In this document: piece after piece, positions 56,819-64,000 of the stretch | Layout of the letters: every line of letters begins with the position of its first letter | How positions within the stretch are numbered: position 1 is the first letter of the stretch | From: Lactococcus protaetiae | Lineage (GTDB): Bacteria; Bacillota; Bacilli; Lactobacillales; Streptococcaceae | Reading direction: 5' to 3' | Assembly (NCBI RefSeq): GCF_006965445.1 | Contig: NZ_CP041356.1 | Location: forward strand, 1,922,001 to 1,986,000 | Length of the DNA: 64,000 nucleotides | The notes under the pieces: generated by a model | Told to the model about the DNA's origin: nothing | What the model saw: the letters and a program-made list of their open reading frames with translations, nothing else | Database searches by the model: none | Position numbers and translations under genes: made by a program

Positions 56819-57243
56819 TTATTTTACAACCATGACATTACAAGGGGCATGACTTACTACATATGTTGTTGTAGAGCCACGAGCATACGATTTATCAGAC
56901 CTTTGCTGTTGGAGCCGATGACGATTAAATCAACATTATTTTCCTTCGCAAATTTGACAATCTCTTTTTTGGGATTACCCATGAAGCTGTGAAGTTCAAA
57001 CTTTACTTCTTCATTGATACTGTTTGATACATCTTCTGTAATTGTTCTTGATTTTTCTTCTAAATCTTCTAAACTAATTGTTAAGGCAAGTGGTGTCCCG
57101 CTAAGCATGGTTTCATCTTTAATATGCAGGACAAACAGCGACGATTTATTTCTTTTTGTAATCGCTACTGCTTCATGAACCGCCTGTTTTGCTTGTTCTG
57201 AATCATCTACTGCAACTAAAATTCTTTTATATTCGTCTCTCAT
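56819..57243 (-). CDS. universal stress protein (UspA family), one-base frameshift
   Basis: The 141-residue ATP-binding USP has RILVAVDDSEQAKQAVHEA at the start and the nucleotide loop VIGSNSKGLINRMLVGSTTTYVVSHAPCNVMVV at the end. The loop is only continuous if one G is added at CC 56877-56878; without it the frame ends early. GGAGACGC precedes the ATG. It probably has a stress role in the cytoplasm. Confidence 0.85.
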
Positions 57244-57320
57244 TGTAAGCGTCTCCTTTATTCTATTTTATTATAAAATGTAGAAAAAGTCTATTTTTTA
57301 GAATATAAATTACACTGAAC

Positions 57321-57350
57321 AAAAACAAGCAGTTAATCCTGCTTGTTTTT
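57321..57350 (-). terminator. terminator after the 65-residue membrane ORF
   Basis: AAAAACAAGCAG and CTGCTTGTTTTT pair just past the stop; T-tract on the minus strand. Confidence 0.85.
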
Positions 57351-57548
57351 TTATTCTCTTTTTCTTCTTTTTCGCCGTAAATATTTGATGATTACCCCCG
57401 TCAAACCACAAGTCAACGCTCCTACTGCTCCAATGGCTCCTGTAACTTCTAAGATGGGCTGATAAAGATATCGTCCTAAGATAAAAATAATGACACTTGC
57501 TATGATAATAAATATCCAAGTTTTACTCATCGCAACCCTATCGTTCAT
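57351..57548 (-). CDS. small membrane protein, function unknown
   Basis: The 65-residue protein has two hydrophobic segments (about 10-28 and 36-54) and an Arg/Lys-rich tail (KYLRRKRRKRE). AAGGAAATAATTT precedes the ATG; MSKTW seven codons in is an alternative start. It has its own terminator and sits between the USP and GNAT genes. I recognise no family. Confidence 0.6.
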   Translation of the reverse strand: MNDRVAMSKTWIFIIIASVIIFILGRYLYQPILEVTGAIGAVGALTCGLTGVIIKYLRRKRRKRE

Positions 57549-57659
57549 AAATTATTTCCTTCTGAGCTTTTATTATAAATTATAGCACAAAGATATTCTT
57601 TAACGCACAGCTAAGAAACATGATATAATAAGCAAACTAAGTATTGAGAGGATTCGCAA

Positions 57660-58199
57660 ATGTCTCATTTGGAAATTAGAAGATTAACTGAAAATGATGA
57701 ACAAGCTTTTTTAAATTATGTTGAGGCTTGCAAAAATGATTTTACAACATTTGGTCATTTTGCAAGGCATCGTTATGCTAACTTTAAAGTGGGAAATTAC
57801 AAACAACTGCTCGGAGAATTACAACAAGTTGAGATTTCTCCGAAAGATTGTAACCAGTCACGACAAATCAGTTATTTTGCTTTTAAAGCTGGAAAAATCG
57901 TTGGAAGTATTCGTTGTCGATTTGACTTGGAAAAAGATGACTTACTTTTGTATGGTGGACATATTGGTTACGATGTTCCTGAATTTGCTAGAGGACAACA
58001 TATTGCTGAAGAAATGTGCCAATTCGCCTTTAAGCACTATCTTTCCGTTAATATCACCTCTATTTTAGTTACGGTTGATGAAAATAATTTTGCAAGTCGG
58101 CATATTATTGAGAAGTTGGGAGGTCAGTTAAATAACTGGGTCTATGATTCTGAAGACCAAGCCATTCTAGCACGATATTGGATTAATCTTTTAAAATAA
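57660..58199 (+). CDS. GNAT-family N-acetyltransferase
   Basis: The 179-residue protein has the GNAT acyl-CoA site GYDVPEFARGQHIAEEM (motif A, V-x-x-x-x-R-G-Q form, near 105) and a late NFASRHIIEKLGG motif (motif B). It acetylates an amine, either on ribosomal proteins, antibiotics or small molecules; the substrate is unknown. A TATAAT precedes it by about 35 bp. It is convergent with radC. Confidence 0.85.
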   Translation: MSHLEIRRLTENDEQAFLNYVEACKNDFTTFGHFARHRYANFKVGNYKQLLGELQQVEISPKDCNQSRQISYFAFKAGKIVGSIRCRFDLEKDDLLLYGGHIGYDVPEFARGQHIAEEMCQFAFKHYLSVNITSILVTVDENNFASRHIIEKLGGQLNNWVYDSEDQAILARYWINLLK

Positions 58200-58312
58200 A
58201 AAGCACCTTTTCAGGTGCAATGTAAAATTAGATGAGATATAGGTAAATTACCTACTATCATTTTACTTTTATATATGAAATAGGTCAAAAGAATTGTTTA
58301 CAAAATTAAAAT

Positions 58313-58340
58313 AAACTCTGTCAGTACGCTGACAGAGTTT
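58313..58340. terminator. bidirectional terminator between GNAT and radC (iterated palindrome)
   Basis: AAACTCTGTCAG and CTGACAGAGTTT form a 12-bp stem around TACG. It serves the two convergent genes. Confidence 0.85.
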
Positions 58341-58376
58341 TGTCAATTTCAATTTACTCCTTTGTCAGTAACTCTT

Positions 58377-59051
58377 TTATCTTTCGTGTTCGCGGAAACT
58401 AAAATAATTTCCACCACCGACAATGATATGGTCAATAAAAGAAATGCCTAAATTATCACAAGAAATTTTTATTTTGTCAGTAAAAGTTCGGTCTGCACTA
58501 CTTGGTTGCAAACTTCCAGAAGGATGATTATGCGCGACAAGCAAACCAACTGCAAGATTTTTCACAGCATGATAAAGAATTTCTCTTGGGTTAGCCAAAG
58601 CATGATTTACAGCCCCTATAAAAATGGTTCGTTTCTCAATAATTTTGTTCTGGCCATCAAGATATATCGCAAGGAGATGCTCCTGTTCGTAGTCACGCAT
58701 CTCAAATGCCAAACTCAAACCAAACTCTTGAGCGCTCATCACTTGTCCATGCCTATGGTGTTCTGCGGTCTGAATCCTTTTTCCAAGCTCCATCATCGCA
58801 CGAATTTCGATTGCTTTAGCTTGACCAATTCCTGAAATTTCCTTCAACTCTAAAATAGAAGCATGGCAAAAACGCTCCATCGTCTGAAAATGTTGTAAAA
58901 TTTTTGCGGCAAGTTCAAGCGCGGATAACTTTTTTGTTCCTGTCCGCAGCAAAATAGCAAGTAATTCACTATCCGATAACTTCTCTGACCCTAATAGTTC
59001 TAGTCTTTCTCTTGGTAACATGGGATAAGGATTCTCTTTTACTTCGTACAT
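58377..59051 (-). CDS. radC: RadC-family JAMM protein
   Basis: The 224-residue protein has an N-terminal helix-hairpin-helix part (ISGIGQAKAIEIRA) and the JAMM zinc motif HNHPSGSLQPSSAD (near 172-185) with an upstream catalytic Glu. Despite its name, its cellular role is not settled. It stands alone. Confidence 0.93.
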   Translation of the reverse strand: MYEVKENPYPMLPRERLELLGSEKLSDSELLAILLRTGTKKLSALELAAKILQHFQTMERFCHASILELKEISGIGQAKAIEIRAMMELGKRIQTAEHHRHGQVMSAQEFGLSLAFEMRDYEQEHLLAIYLDGQNKIIEKRTIFIGAVNHALANPREILYHAVKNLAVGLLVAHNHPSGSLQPSSADRTFTDKIKISCDNLGISFIDHIIVGGGNYFSFREHER

Positions 59052-59110
59052 ATCTATTTATACGAAAAATAATGTCTTTTGTCACTGACAGACTCAAAAA
59101 TTTACTGACA

Positions 59111-59142
59111 AAAATCCTGTCAGCACATTCTGACAGGATTTT
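59111..59142 (-). terminator. glmS terminator (iterated palindrome)
   Basis: AAAATCCTGTCAG and CTGACAGGATTTT form a 13-bp stem around CACATT. It lies past repeat copy 10, the first terminator after the glmS stop. Confidence 0.8.
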
Positions 59143-59172
59143 CTTACTAACAGAAAGTCTGTCAGTGATTTT

Positions 59173-59294
59173 TATCAAAGCAGCACTATCTCCGTTTCGC
59201 TGTCCATCCACCGCAGTCATCCATTCGCTCTAAGCGACTAGAGAAAATGGACAAATGTTTTACGAAACTCATACTGAATAAGTCTTGACTTCAT
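59173..59294 (+). repeat. mosaic intergenic repeat, copy 10 (short)
   Basis: TATCAAAG to TTGACTTCATT, only about 122 bp. It keeps the TCGCTCTAAGCGACTAGAGA hairpin and both ends. Its final TCA is the complement of the glmS stop codon. Confidence 0.88.
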
Positions 59295-61105
59295 TCTACT
59301 GTAACAGCCTTTGCGAGATTACGTGGTTTGTCAACATCAAGGCCACGTTGCATTGAAGCAAAATAAGCAATCAGTTGCGTAGGAATAACCATCGAAATAG
59401 CTGATAAGAATGGATGAACATTATTGACAACAATTGTATCATCTTCACGTGCTACGCCTTCTTCAACAATGGTAATTGCTGAAGCACCACGTGCTACCGT
59501 TTCCATCACATTTCCACGTGTATGCGCTGCAACTTCTTCATTATTAGAAATCAAAGCAAGAACTGGGGTATCTTTTTCAATCAGCGAAATAGTCCCATGC
59601 TTTAATTCACCAGCGGCGAAACCTTCACATTGGATATATGAGATTTCTTTAAGTTTAAGCGAAGCCTCCATCGCAACGAAATAATCTTGTTTACGTCCAA
59701 TATAAAAAGCATTTCTTGTAGTTGGCAAGAGTTTCGCTACAACCTCAGCGATTTCTTCTTTTTCAGAAAGCGTAGACTCAATCGACTGAGCAACTAGAGA
59801 GAGCTCCTTAACAAGCTCAAAGTCGCTCGCAGCCGCATTTCCATCAGCTTCTCCAACTGCTTTAGCAAGAAAAGCGAGCGTTGCAATTTGTCCTGTGTAA
59901 GCTTTCGTTGACGCCACAGCAATTTCAGGACCTGCACCAATCAACATCGTATAGGTCGCTTCACGTGACAAAGTTGAACCTGGAACATTTGTCACGGTCA
60001 ATGAAGGGAGACCAAGTTCATTGACTTTAACCAAAACTTGACGGCTGTCTGCTGTTTCTCCAGATTGAGATAAGAAGATAAAGAATGGTTTTTTAGAAAG
60101 CAATGGCATACCATAACCCCATTCACTAGCAACACCAAGCTCGACTGGGGTAGAAGTTAAAGATTCCAACATCATTTTTGCACCAAAACCTGCATTATAC
60201 GATGTTCCAGCAGCAATGATATAAATACGGTCTGCTTCTTGCACAGCCTTAACGATATTTTCATCAACTTTCATTGCCCCGTTTTCATCGGCATAAGTCG
60301 CAATCAATTTGCGCATAACGGCAGGTTGTTCATCGATTTCTTTGAGCATGTAAAAAGGATAAGTCCCTTTACCAATATCAGAAAGGTCAAGCTCTGCTGT
60401 GTAGCTTTCACGTTCGACACGATTTCCATCGTAATCTGCAACTTCTACATTATCCTTAGTTAAGATAACCAGCTCTTTGTCGTGAATTTCCATGAATTCT
60501 GAAGTTTCGCGAATCATTGCCATCGCATCAGAGCAGACCATATTGTAGCCGTCACCCAAACCAATCAGGAGCGGTGATTTATTTTTGGCAACATAGATAA
60601 CATCAGGTGTTTCAACATCCATTAGCGCAAAAGCGTAAGAACCTTTAATCACATTCAACGCTTTTTTAAAAGCTTCAAGCGTTGCAAGACCTTCTTCTTC
60701 AGCAAATTTTGCAATCAAATGTACTGCAATTTCTGTATCAGTTTGCCCCTTGAACACATCATCTGCCACATATTCTTCTTTTAACTCAACAAAATTTTCA
60801 ATCACACCGTTGTGAACAAGGACAAAACGACCAGATGTTGAAGTATGAGGGTGTGCATTATCCTCCGTTGGTTTACCGTGTGTTGCCCAGCGTGTATGAC
60901 CAATTCCTGATGTTCCAGCGACATCAATGCCGATTTTACTACGCAAATCTGCAATGCGTCCTACTGATTTCACAAGACTATTATTTTTGCTTCCTGTTAC
61001 AAAAATTCCTGCTGAATCATAGCCACGATATTCCAGCTTTTCAAGTCCTTGCATCAAAATATCCGTTGCATTACGTGAACCCACAACACCTACGATACCA
61101 CACAT
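59291..61105 (-). CDS. glmS: glutamine--fructose-6-phosphate aminotransferase
   Basis: The 604-residue GlmS has an N-terminal glutaminase domain with Cys2 nucleophile (MCGIVGVVGS) and two SIS domains (IAAGTSYNAG near 295, AVASTKAYTGQ). It makes glucosamine 6-phosphate for cell-wall precursors. The TGA stop is supplied by repeat copy 10 (GTAGAATGAAGTC). Upstream are TGGTATA repeats typical of NagR-like GntR regulators and a TTGACA-N17-TATAAT promoter. I saw no glmS ribozyme. Confidence 0.97.
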   Translation of the reverse strand: MCGIVGVVGSRNATDILMQGLEKLEYRGYDSAGIFVTGSKNNSLVKSVGRIADLRSKIGIDVAGTSGIGHTRWATHGKPTEDNAHPHTSTSGRFVLVHNGVIENFVELKEEYVADDVFKGQTDTEIAVHLIAKFAEEEGLATLEAFKKALNVIKGSYAFALMDVETPDVIYVAKNKSPLLIGLGDGYNMVCSDAMAMIRETSEFMEIHDKELVILTKDNVEVADYDGNRVERESYTAELDLSDIGKGTYPFYMLKEIDEQPAVMRKLIATYADENGAMKVDENIVKAVQEADRIYIIAAGTSYNAGFGAKMMLESLTSTPVELGVASEWGYGMPLLSKKPFFIFLSQSGETADSRQVLVKVNELGLPSLTVTNVPGSTLSREATYTMLIGAGPEIAVASTKAYTGQIATLAFLAKAVGEADGNAAASDFELVKELSLVAQSIESTLSEKEEIAEVVAKLLPTTRNAFYIGRKQDYFVAMEASLKLKEISYIQCEGFAAGELKHGTISLIEKDTPVLALISNNEEVAAHTRGNVMETVARGASAITIVEEGVAREDDTIVVNNVHPFLSAISMVIPTQLIAYFASMQRGLDVDKPRNLAKAVTVE

Positions 61106-61146
61106 ATTGTTTCTCCTTTAAATACCAAAATTATAAATTATATAAA

Positions 61147-61155
61147 ATTGGTATA
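61147..61155. promoter_or_regulatory. NagR-like half-site downstream of the glmS promoter
   Basis: ATTGGTATA, the same word as the sites at 61236 and 61259, between -10 and the start codon. A complementary AATACCAAAA occurs at 61121. Confidence 0.5.
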
Positions 61156-61191
61156 TTCATTTTATTTATCGTTTTTTGAATTACAAATAGC

Positions 61192-61220
61192 ATTATAATA
61201 TAACTTTATCATCATGTCAA
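61192..61220 (-). promoter_or_regulatory. glmS promoter
   Basis: TTGACA (61220-61215), 17-nt spacer, TATAAT (61197-61192): full consensus. Confidence 0.85.
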
Positions 61221-61235
61221 GAATTTATATATAAA

Positions 61236-61270
61236 ATTGGTATAACCACAATAAAAGGATTGGTATAGTT
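61236..61270. promoter_or_regulatory. NagR-like (GntR/DasR type) operator cluster before glmS
   Basis: ATTGGTATAACCA (61236-61248) and ATTGGTATAGTT (61259-61270) lie upstream of -35. The palindromic GGTATAACC agrees with the dre-type sites of amino-sugar regulators. Confidence 0.6.
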
Positions 61271-61286
61271 GTTAATTTTATCACAA

Positions 61287-61320
61287 TAAAACCTAGATTT
61301 CACAAGGAAACTAGGTACTT
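61287..61320 (-). terminator. PAP2 gene terminator
   Basis: ACCTAG and CTAGGT with flanking TTTC/GGAAA pairing; TTTT on the minus-strand 3' side. It lies just past the stop at 61323. Confidence 0.65.
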
Positions 61321-61322
61321 TT

Positions 61323-61987
61323 TTACTTCAATATTTTTAACGTATATTCTTTATTGTTCCATTTGACAAAACTAGGATAAGTCAACATTAAGAAAGTTAA
61401 CCCTTCAAGAAATCCACCAATAGTATCACTTGGATAATGTACCCCACAAATACTCTTGAGAACATCACAAGAACAGTTAATAACAACACTAACCCTGCCA
61501 GACCAAGCTTTGCGCTTCTCGTTTTCAACTTAGTGAAATAAATCAAAAAAAGACTTCCAAATAAAATTGTCGCAAAAACAGAATGACCACTTGCAAAACT
61601 TTTCCCACTTTGGTGAGCAAAAGCTGCAAGACGATGGATATCTGGTCTGCTCCGACCAATCACATCTTTAACAAGTGTATTAAATCCTGTTCCAAGCACC
61701 GTCAATCCAGCAAACCACAAGCCACCTATTTTTTGTTTGAGCAAGAAAAATAAAAGTAAGGCTACAAGAGCAGCTGTGATAATCCCACCTGTATCACCAA
61801 ATAAATTGGTATAAGCAGTAAAAAAATGTGTTAAAATTGACGAATTTTGGAGTTGAAAAGCAAGATTTTGTATTGGCCCATCAAAACTTAGCGGTATCTG
61901 TGTATAATCCAATTTGACCCAAACCATCAAAATTATGAATAAAATTCCGGATATTACCCCAATAGAATAAGATATTTTTTTGTTCAT
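61323..61987 (-). CDS. PAP2-family membrane phosphatase, one-base frameshift
   Basis: The 221-residue type 2 phosphatidic-acid phosphatase has motifs KDVIGRSRP (C1), SGHSVFA (C2) and SRVFVGVHYPSD (C3). The last motif is only read if one base is added at CCCC 61442-61445; the frame then runs through TIGGFLEGLTF to a stop at 61323. It has about six membrane segments and probably dephosphorylates undecaprenyl diphosphate or phosphatidylglycerol phosphate-like lipids. Confidence 0.85.
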
Positions 61988-62252
61988 TTTTTTCTTTCTA
62001 ATCTTGTTTAATTTATACTAGTTTCATTTTAAAATCAGGCAGGATTTTATACCACTTGTACTCCTGTTCAAATCGTAAGCGACTAAACGGCTACTTAGTG
62101 TAGCTGCTTTACAGCATGCCTGTGGCGTGAAATGAATAGACCGCGCAAACAGAGTGTATGCCATGGCATCATGAAGGTCAATTAGATTACTTTTTACTGT
62201 AGTAAGAGACTTCAATTCATAAGCATTGTATTTACAACTTAAATACTCTCAT
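61988..62252. other. gap of 265 bp with no supported gene
   Basis: A 63-codon frame on the minus strand (62024-62215) has no ribosome binding site or recognisable motif, and its composition is unlike neighbours. A GCTGC-TTTA-CAGC segment near 62090 recalls the mosaic-repeat hairpins, but no ends are seen. Confidence 0.4.
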
Positions 62253-63707
62253 TTACTCAATATGAGAATTCACAACTGGCACTTTCTCAAAATGCTCAAT
62301 CAATGAATAGACCCCTATAAAAAATAAAAGTCCAAAAGTCATAAATTGATAGCGCGTCTTTACTTCCCAAATCAATGTATGAAATAGACTTATACCAAAT
62401 ATAGTTAACAAAGCAAATAAGAAGGAATTTTTAGTTAGCTTTTTATTGCTCAAAAGTCTTAATGCCACGGCAAGAAGGAATAAAGCTACTAAGGCTTTTG
62501 AAAACACTTGAAAAATAAGTCTAATCGCACTGATGTGTTCCAAATAAAACTTTGGTGCAAAAATATAGGATTTTTGATAATCTGTCAATGTTTGAAAGGT
62601 TCCTTCTCGCCATAAAATACCGTATTTGACAAACAAATGAAAAATAAAAGTCTCTGGATTATAGCTTGCAAGTCGTGTTGCAATTCCTGAAATATCCGCA
62701 CTCTGTGCAGAAGAAAAACCGATATGATGTAGTGTATAACTGCGATCAGCACGATTATACTCTCCAAATTTTTGTTGATTTAAACCCATATAAATCCAAT
62801 GTGCTATAGGAAATTCGTCTAGATTTGCACTGTTATAGTGATAATTTGCATCAAGAACTTTCCCAGCACCTATCGCTAACAAAAGCCCTACAATAGATGC
62901 AATAAAAAGTTGAATAACTTTTCTATAGATATTTCTATGTGTTTTATAAGTGAATAGTCCAATTATCACTAAGGCGACAAGGGCAATAATAAGATTTGGC
63001 CTCATAAGATAACCATATGCAAAAACTAATGCAATAATCAATAACTTCCACCAGTTCAATCTCCTACATTCGAAGAAAAACAATAGAAGTGCTAGAGCAA
63101 AAATACTAGCTCCATCAGTATAACCAACTTGAATAATAAAACTATAAAATGCTGGGATAATGGTTGATAATAAAGCCGCAAAAGTCGCAGCACGTGGATT
63201 TTTATGCCATAAAGTCGAAATAATCAATATTACACTTCCCAAAAGTAAAGCAATATTGTAAGCAAGGAAAATCGGATTAAAACCTATATGTAAAAACTGT
63301 CCCACTCTCATGAAAACACTATACAAAATCGTTAATGGAACAAGATTTTTATATTGTAAAATCCATTCACTCCAGTTAAAATTACCTTGCACGAGCTGTC
63401 TAGCCATAGTTATACATATCTGGACATCTCCAAATAATTGAACTCTTATCAGGATGACATTCAATAGTGCGCTGACAGCGACACCTATTACTGACAGAGC
63501 AATGATTCCCCTTAACTGGCTTACTGACAGCTTTTGCAACCCTCTATCAATGGCTCGGAAGACTAAATATAATACGAACATTGTTAAAATAACATAAATC
63601 GGATTAACAAATCCTGTATCAGTATTTACAACGAAGACCATCATCAAGAGCGAAAGCAACACAAAACCTAGTAAAACATAACGAGTTACTCTTTCAAATT
63701 TAAACAC
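62253..63707 (-). CDS. polytopic glycosyltransferase-like (GT39/PMT-type) membrane protein
   Basis: The 484-residue protein has about eleven membrane segments with a large external loop containing YNRADRSYTLHH. It resembles lipid-linked sugar transferases of the dolichyl-phosphate-mannose type seen in many firmicutes. I cannot name a substrate. The start is GTG at 63707 (FKFERVTRYV); its ribosome binding site (AGAAGGGAAAC) is rather distant. CTGACAG words occur at 63459, 63490 and 63523 in its 5' part. Confidence 0.7.
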   Translation of the reverse strand: MFKFERVTRYVLLGFVLLSLLMMVFVVNTDTGFVNPIYVILTMFVLYLVFRAIDRGLQKLSVSQLRGIIALSVIGVAVSALLNVILIRVQLFGDVQICITMARQLVQGNFNWSEWILQYKNLVPLTILYSVFMRVGQFLHIGFNPIFLAYNIALLLGSVILIISTLWHKNPRAATFAALLSTIIPAFYSFIIQVGYTDGASIFALALLLFFFECRRLNWWKLLIIALVFAYGYLMRPNLIIALVALVIIGLFTYKTHRNIYRKVIQLFIASIVGLLLAIGAGKVLDANYHYNSANLDEFPIAHWIYMGLNQQKFGEYNRADRSYTLHHIGFSSAQSADISGIATRLASYNPETFIFHLFVKYGILWREGTFQTLTDYQKSYIFAPKFYLEHISAIRLIFQVFSKALVALFLLAVALRLLSNKKLTKNSFLFALLTIFGISLFHTLIWEVKTRYQFMTFGLLFFIGVYSLIEHFEKVPVVNSHIE

Positions 63708-63729
63708 ATCTAATGCTGTTTCCCTTCTT

Positions 63730-63870
63730 TATCAAAACAAGTGCGTGCTAAGCTTTGAATTTCGTCCGACTAAATTCAGTGGCGAGTTGCCCTTTTATCA
63801 GTCGCTTTAGCGACTAGAAAAAATGGATAAATGTTTTACGAAACTCCCACTGAATAAGTCTTGACTTCAT
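63730..63870 (+). repeat. mosaic intergenic repeat, copy 11
   Basis: TATCAAAACAAGTGCGTGC to GTCTTGACTTCATT, with TTCAGTGGCGAGTT and AACTCCCACTGAA arms around AGTCGCTTTAGCGACT. It separates the glycosyltransferase-like gene from the histidine kinase; its end forms the kinase stop codon. Confidence 0.92.
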
Positions 63871-64000
63871 TTTGGTCCAAAAACAAGGTGAAAAACAGAA
63901 CCCTGTGGTAAATTGTCAGACACAAAAATCCATGCTCCACAAGCCTCAGCATATTGTTTAGCAATCGCAAGTCCTAGACCAGTCCCAGGAATTTCACTTG
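63867..64000 (-). CDS. sensor histidine kinase, C-terminal end (partial)
   Basis: Only the last 44 codons are present. SEIPGTGLGLAIAKQYAEACG is the G2 box of the HATPase domain, and SDNLPQGSVFHLVF the last strand. It would phosphorylate a response regulator, presumably encoded outside the window. The TGA stop overlaps repeat copy 11 (CCAAAATGAAGTC). Confidence 0.9.
   Translation of the reverse strand, partial: SEIPGTGLGLAIAKQYAEACGAWIFVSDNLPQGSVFHLVFGPK

Noticed and set aside
3574-61987. Reading the twelve frameshifted genes as true pseudogenes or a decaying genome
   Set aside because: All need the same kind of fix, one G/C nearly always in a short run, and no stop codons or deletions of other types accompany them.
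62024-62215. 63-codon minus-strand frame between PAP2 and the glycosyltransferase-like gene
   Set aside because: No ribosome binding site, no recognisable domain and composition unlike neighbouring genes.
1-64000. CRISPR arrays, tRNA or rRNA genes
   Set aside because: No regularly spaced direct repeats with unique spacers, and no cloverleaf or rRNA sequence, were seen.

Overview
The window is AT-rich Gram-positive chromosomal DNA, most likely from a Lactococcus or close relative (Streptococcaceae). Pointers to this are the xerD-like/cbpB/yfcE/rdgB/murI and scpA-scpB-rluB string, a 206-residue RibU behind an FMN riboswitch, an HdiR-type self-cleaving repressor, an Rgg regulator, a dltXABCD operon and a streptococcal-type MET-box before metE. 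No species can be fixed from the sequence. Nearly all genes are on the minus strand; plus-strand genes are the MscS channel, rgg, the YitT pair and a GNAT gene.

Layout: 1-2.5 kb, an S-Me-THD (DUF917) protein and a divergent urocanase. 2.7-9.5 kb, GH25 lysozyme, hemW, two paralogous small membrane proteins around an APC permease, and a choloylglycine-hydrolase-family enzyme. 9.7-16.8 kb, tpiA, a PMR1-type P-ATPase, metF-metE. 16.9-21.7 kb, the dlt operon for teichoic acid D-alanylation. 22-28.6 kb, rplJL with L10 leader, hdiR, a heterodimeric ABC exporter, ribU. 29.2-34.9 kb, rluB/scpBA and the murI-rdgB-yfcE-cbpB-xerD-like group. 35-44.6 kb, a two-HTH regulator, lysA, gltBD, ilvE. 44.8-51.2 kb, mscS, rnhB, rbgA, rgg with a convergent hydrophobic peptide gene, YitT. 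51.3-56.2 kb, a six-gene PTS operon with a lyxose-isomerase-like protein and a ketose-bisphosphate aldolase. 56.8-64 kb, USP, GNAT, radC, glmS, PAP2 phosphatase, a polytopic glycosyltransferase-like protein and the end of a histidine kinase.

Two sequence-level systems cut across the annotation. One is a mosaic intergenic repeat family (ten copies of about 120-640 bp, plus related modules inside a MITE-like element), built of small TTTA/TTCA-loop hairpins with shared ends, and abutting or forming gene stop codons. The other is an iterated palindrome, CTGTCAG-NN-CTGACAG, that recurs inside reading frames and as terminator stems. A third pattern is technical: at least twelve otherwise normal genes (hemW, the 5.0 kb membrane gene, hdiR twice, the ABC subunit, yneF, lysA, gltB, yitT, the PTS EIIC gene, the USP gene, the PAP2 gene) are broken by one missing G/C, nearly always in a G/C run. 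This looks like systematic homopolymer undercalling rather than gene decay, so I annotate them as full-length genes with a noted frameshift.

The most interesting biology candidates are the S-Me-THD/urocanase-like pair (possible S-methyl-thiourocanate or ergothioneine-type catabolism), the Rgg/peptide pair, two apparently leaderless mRNAs, and the repeat families.
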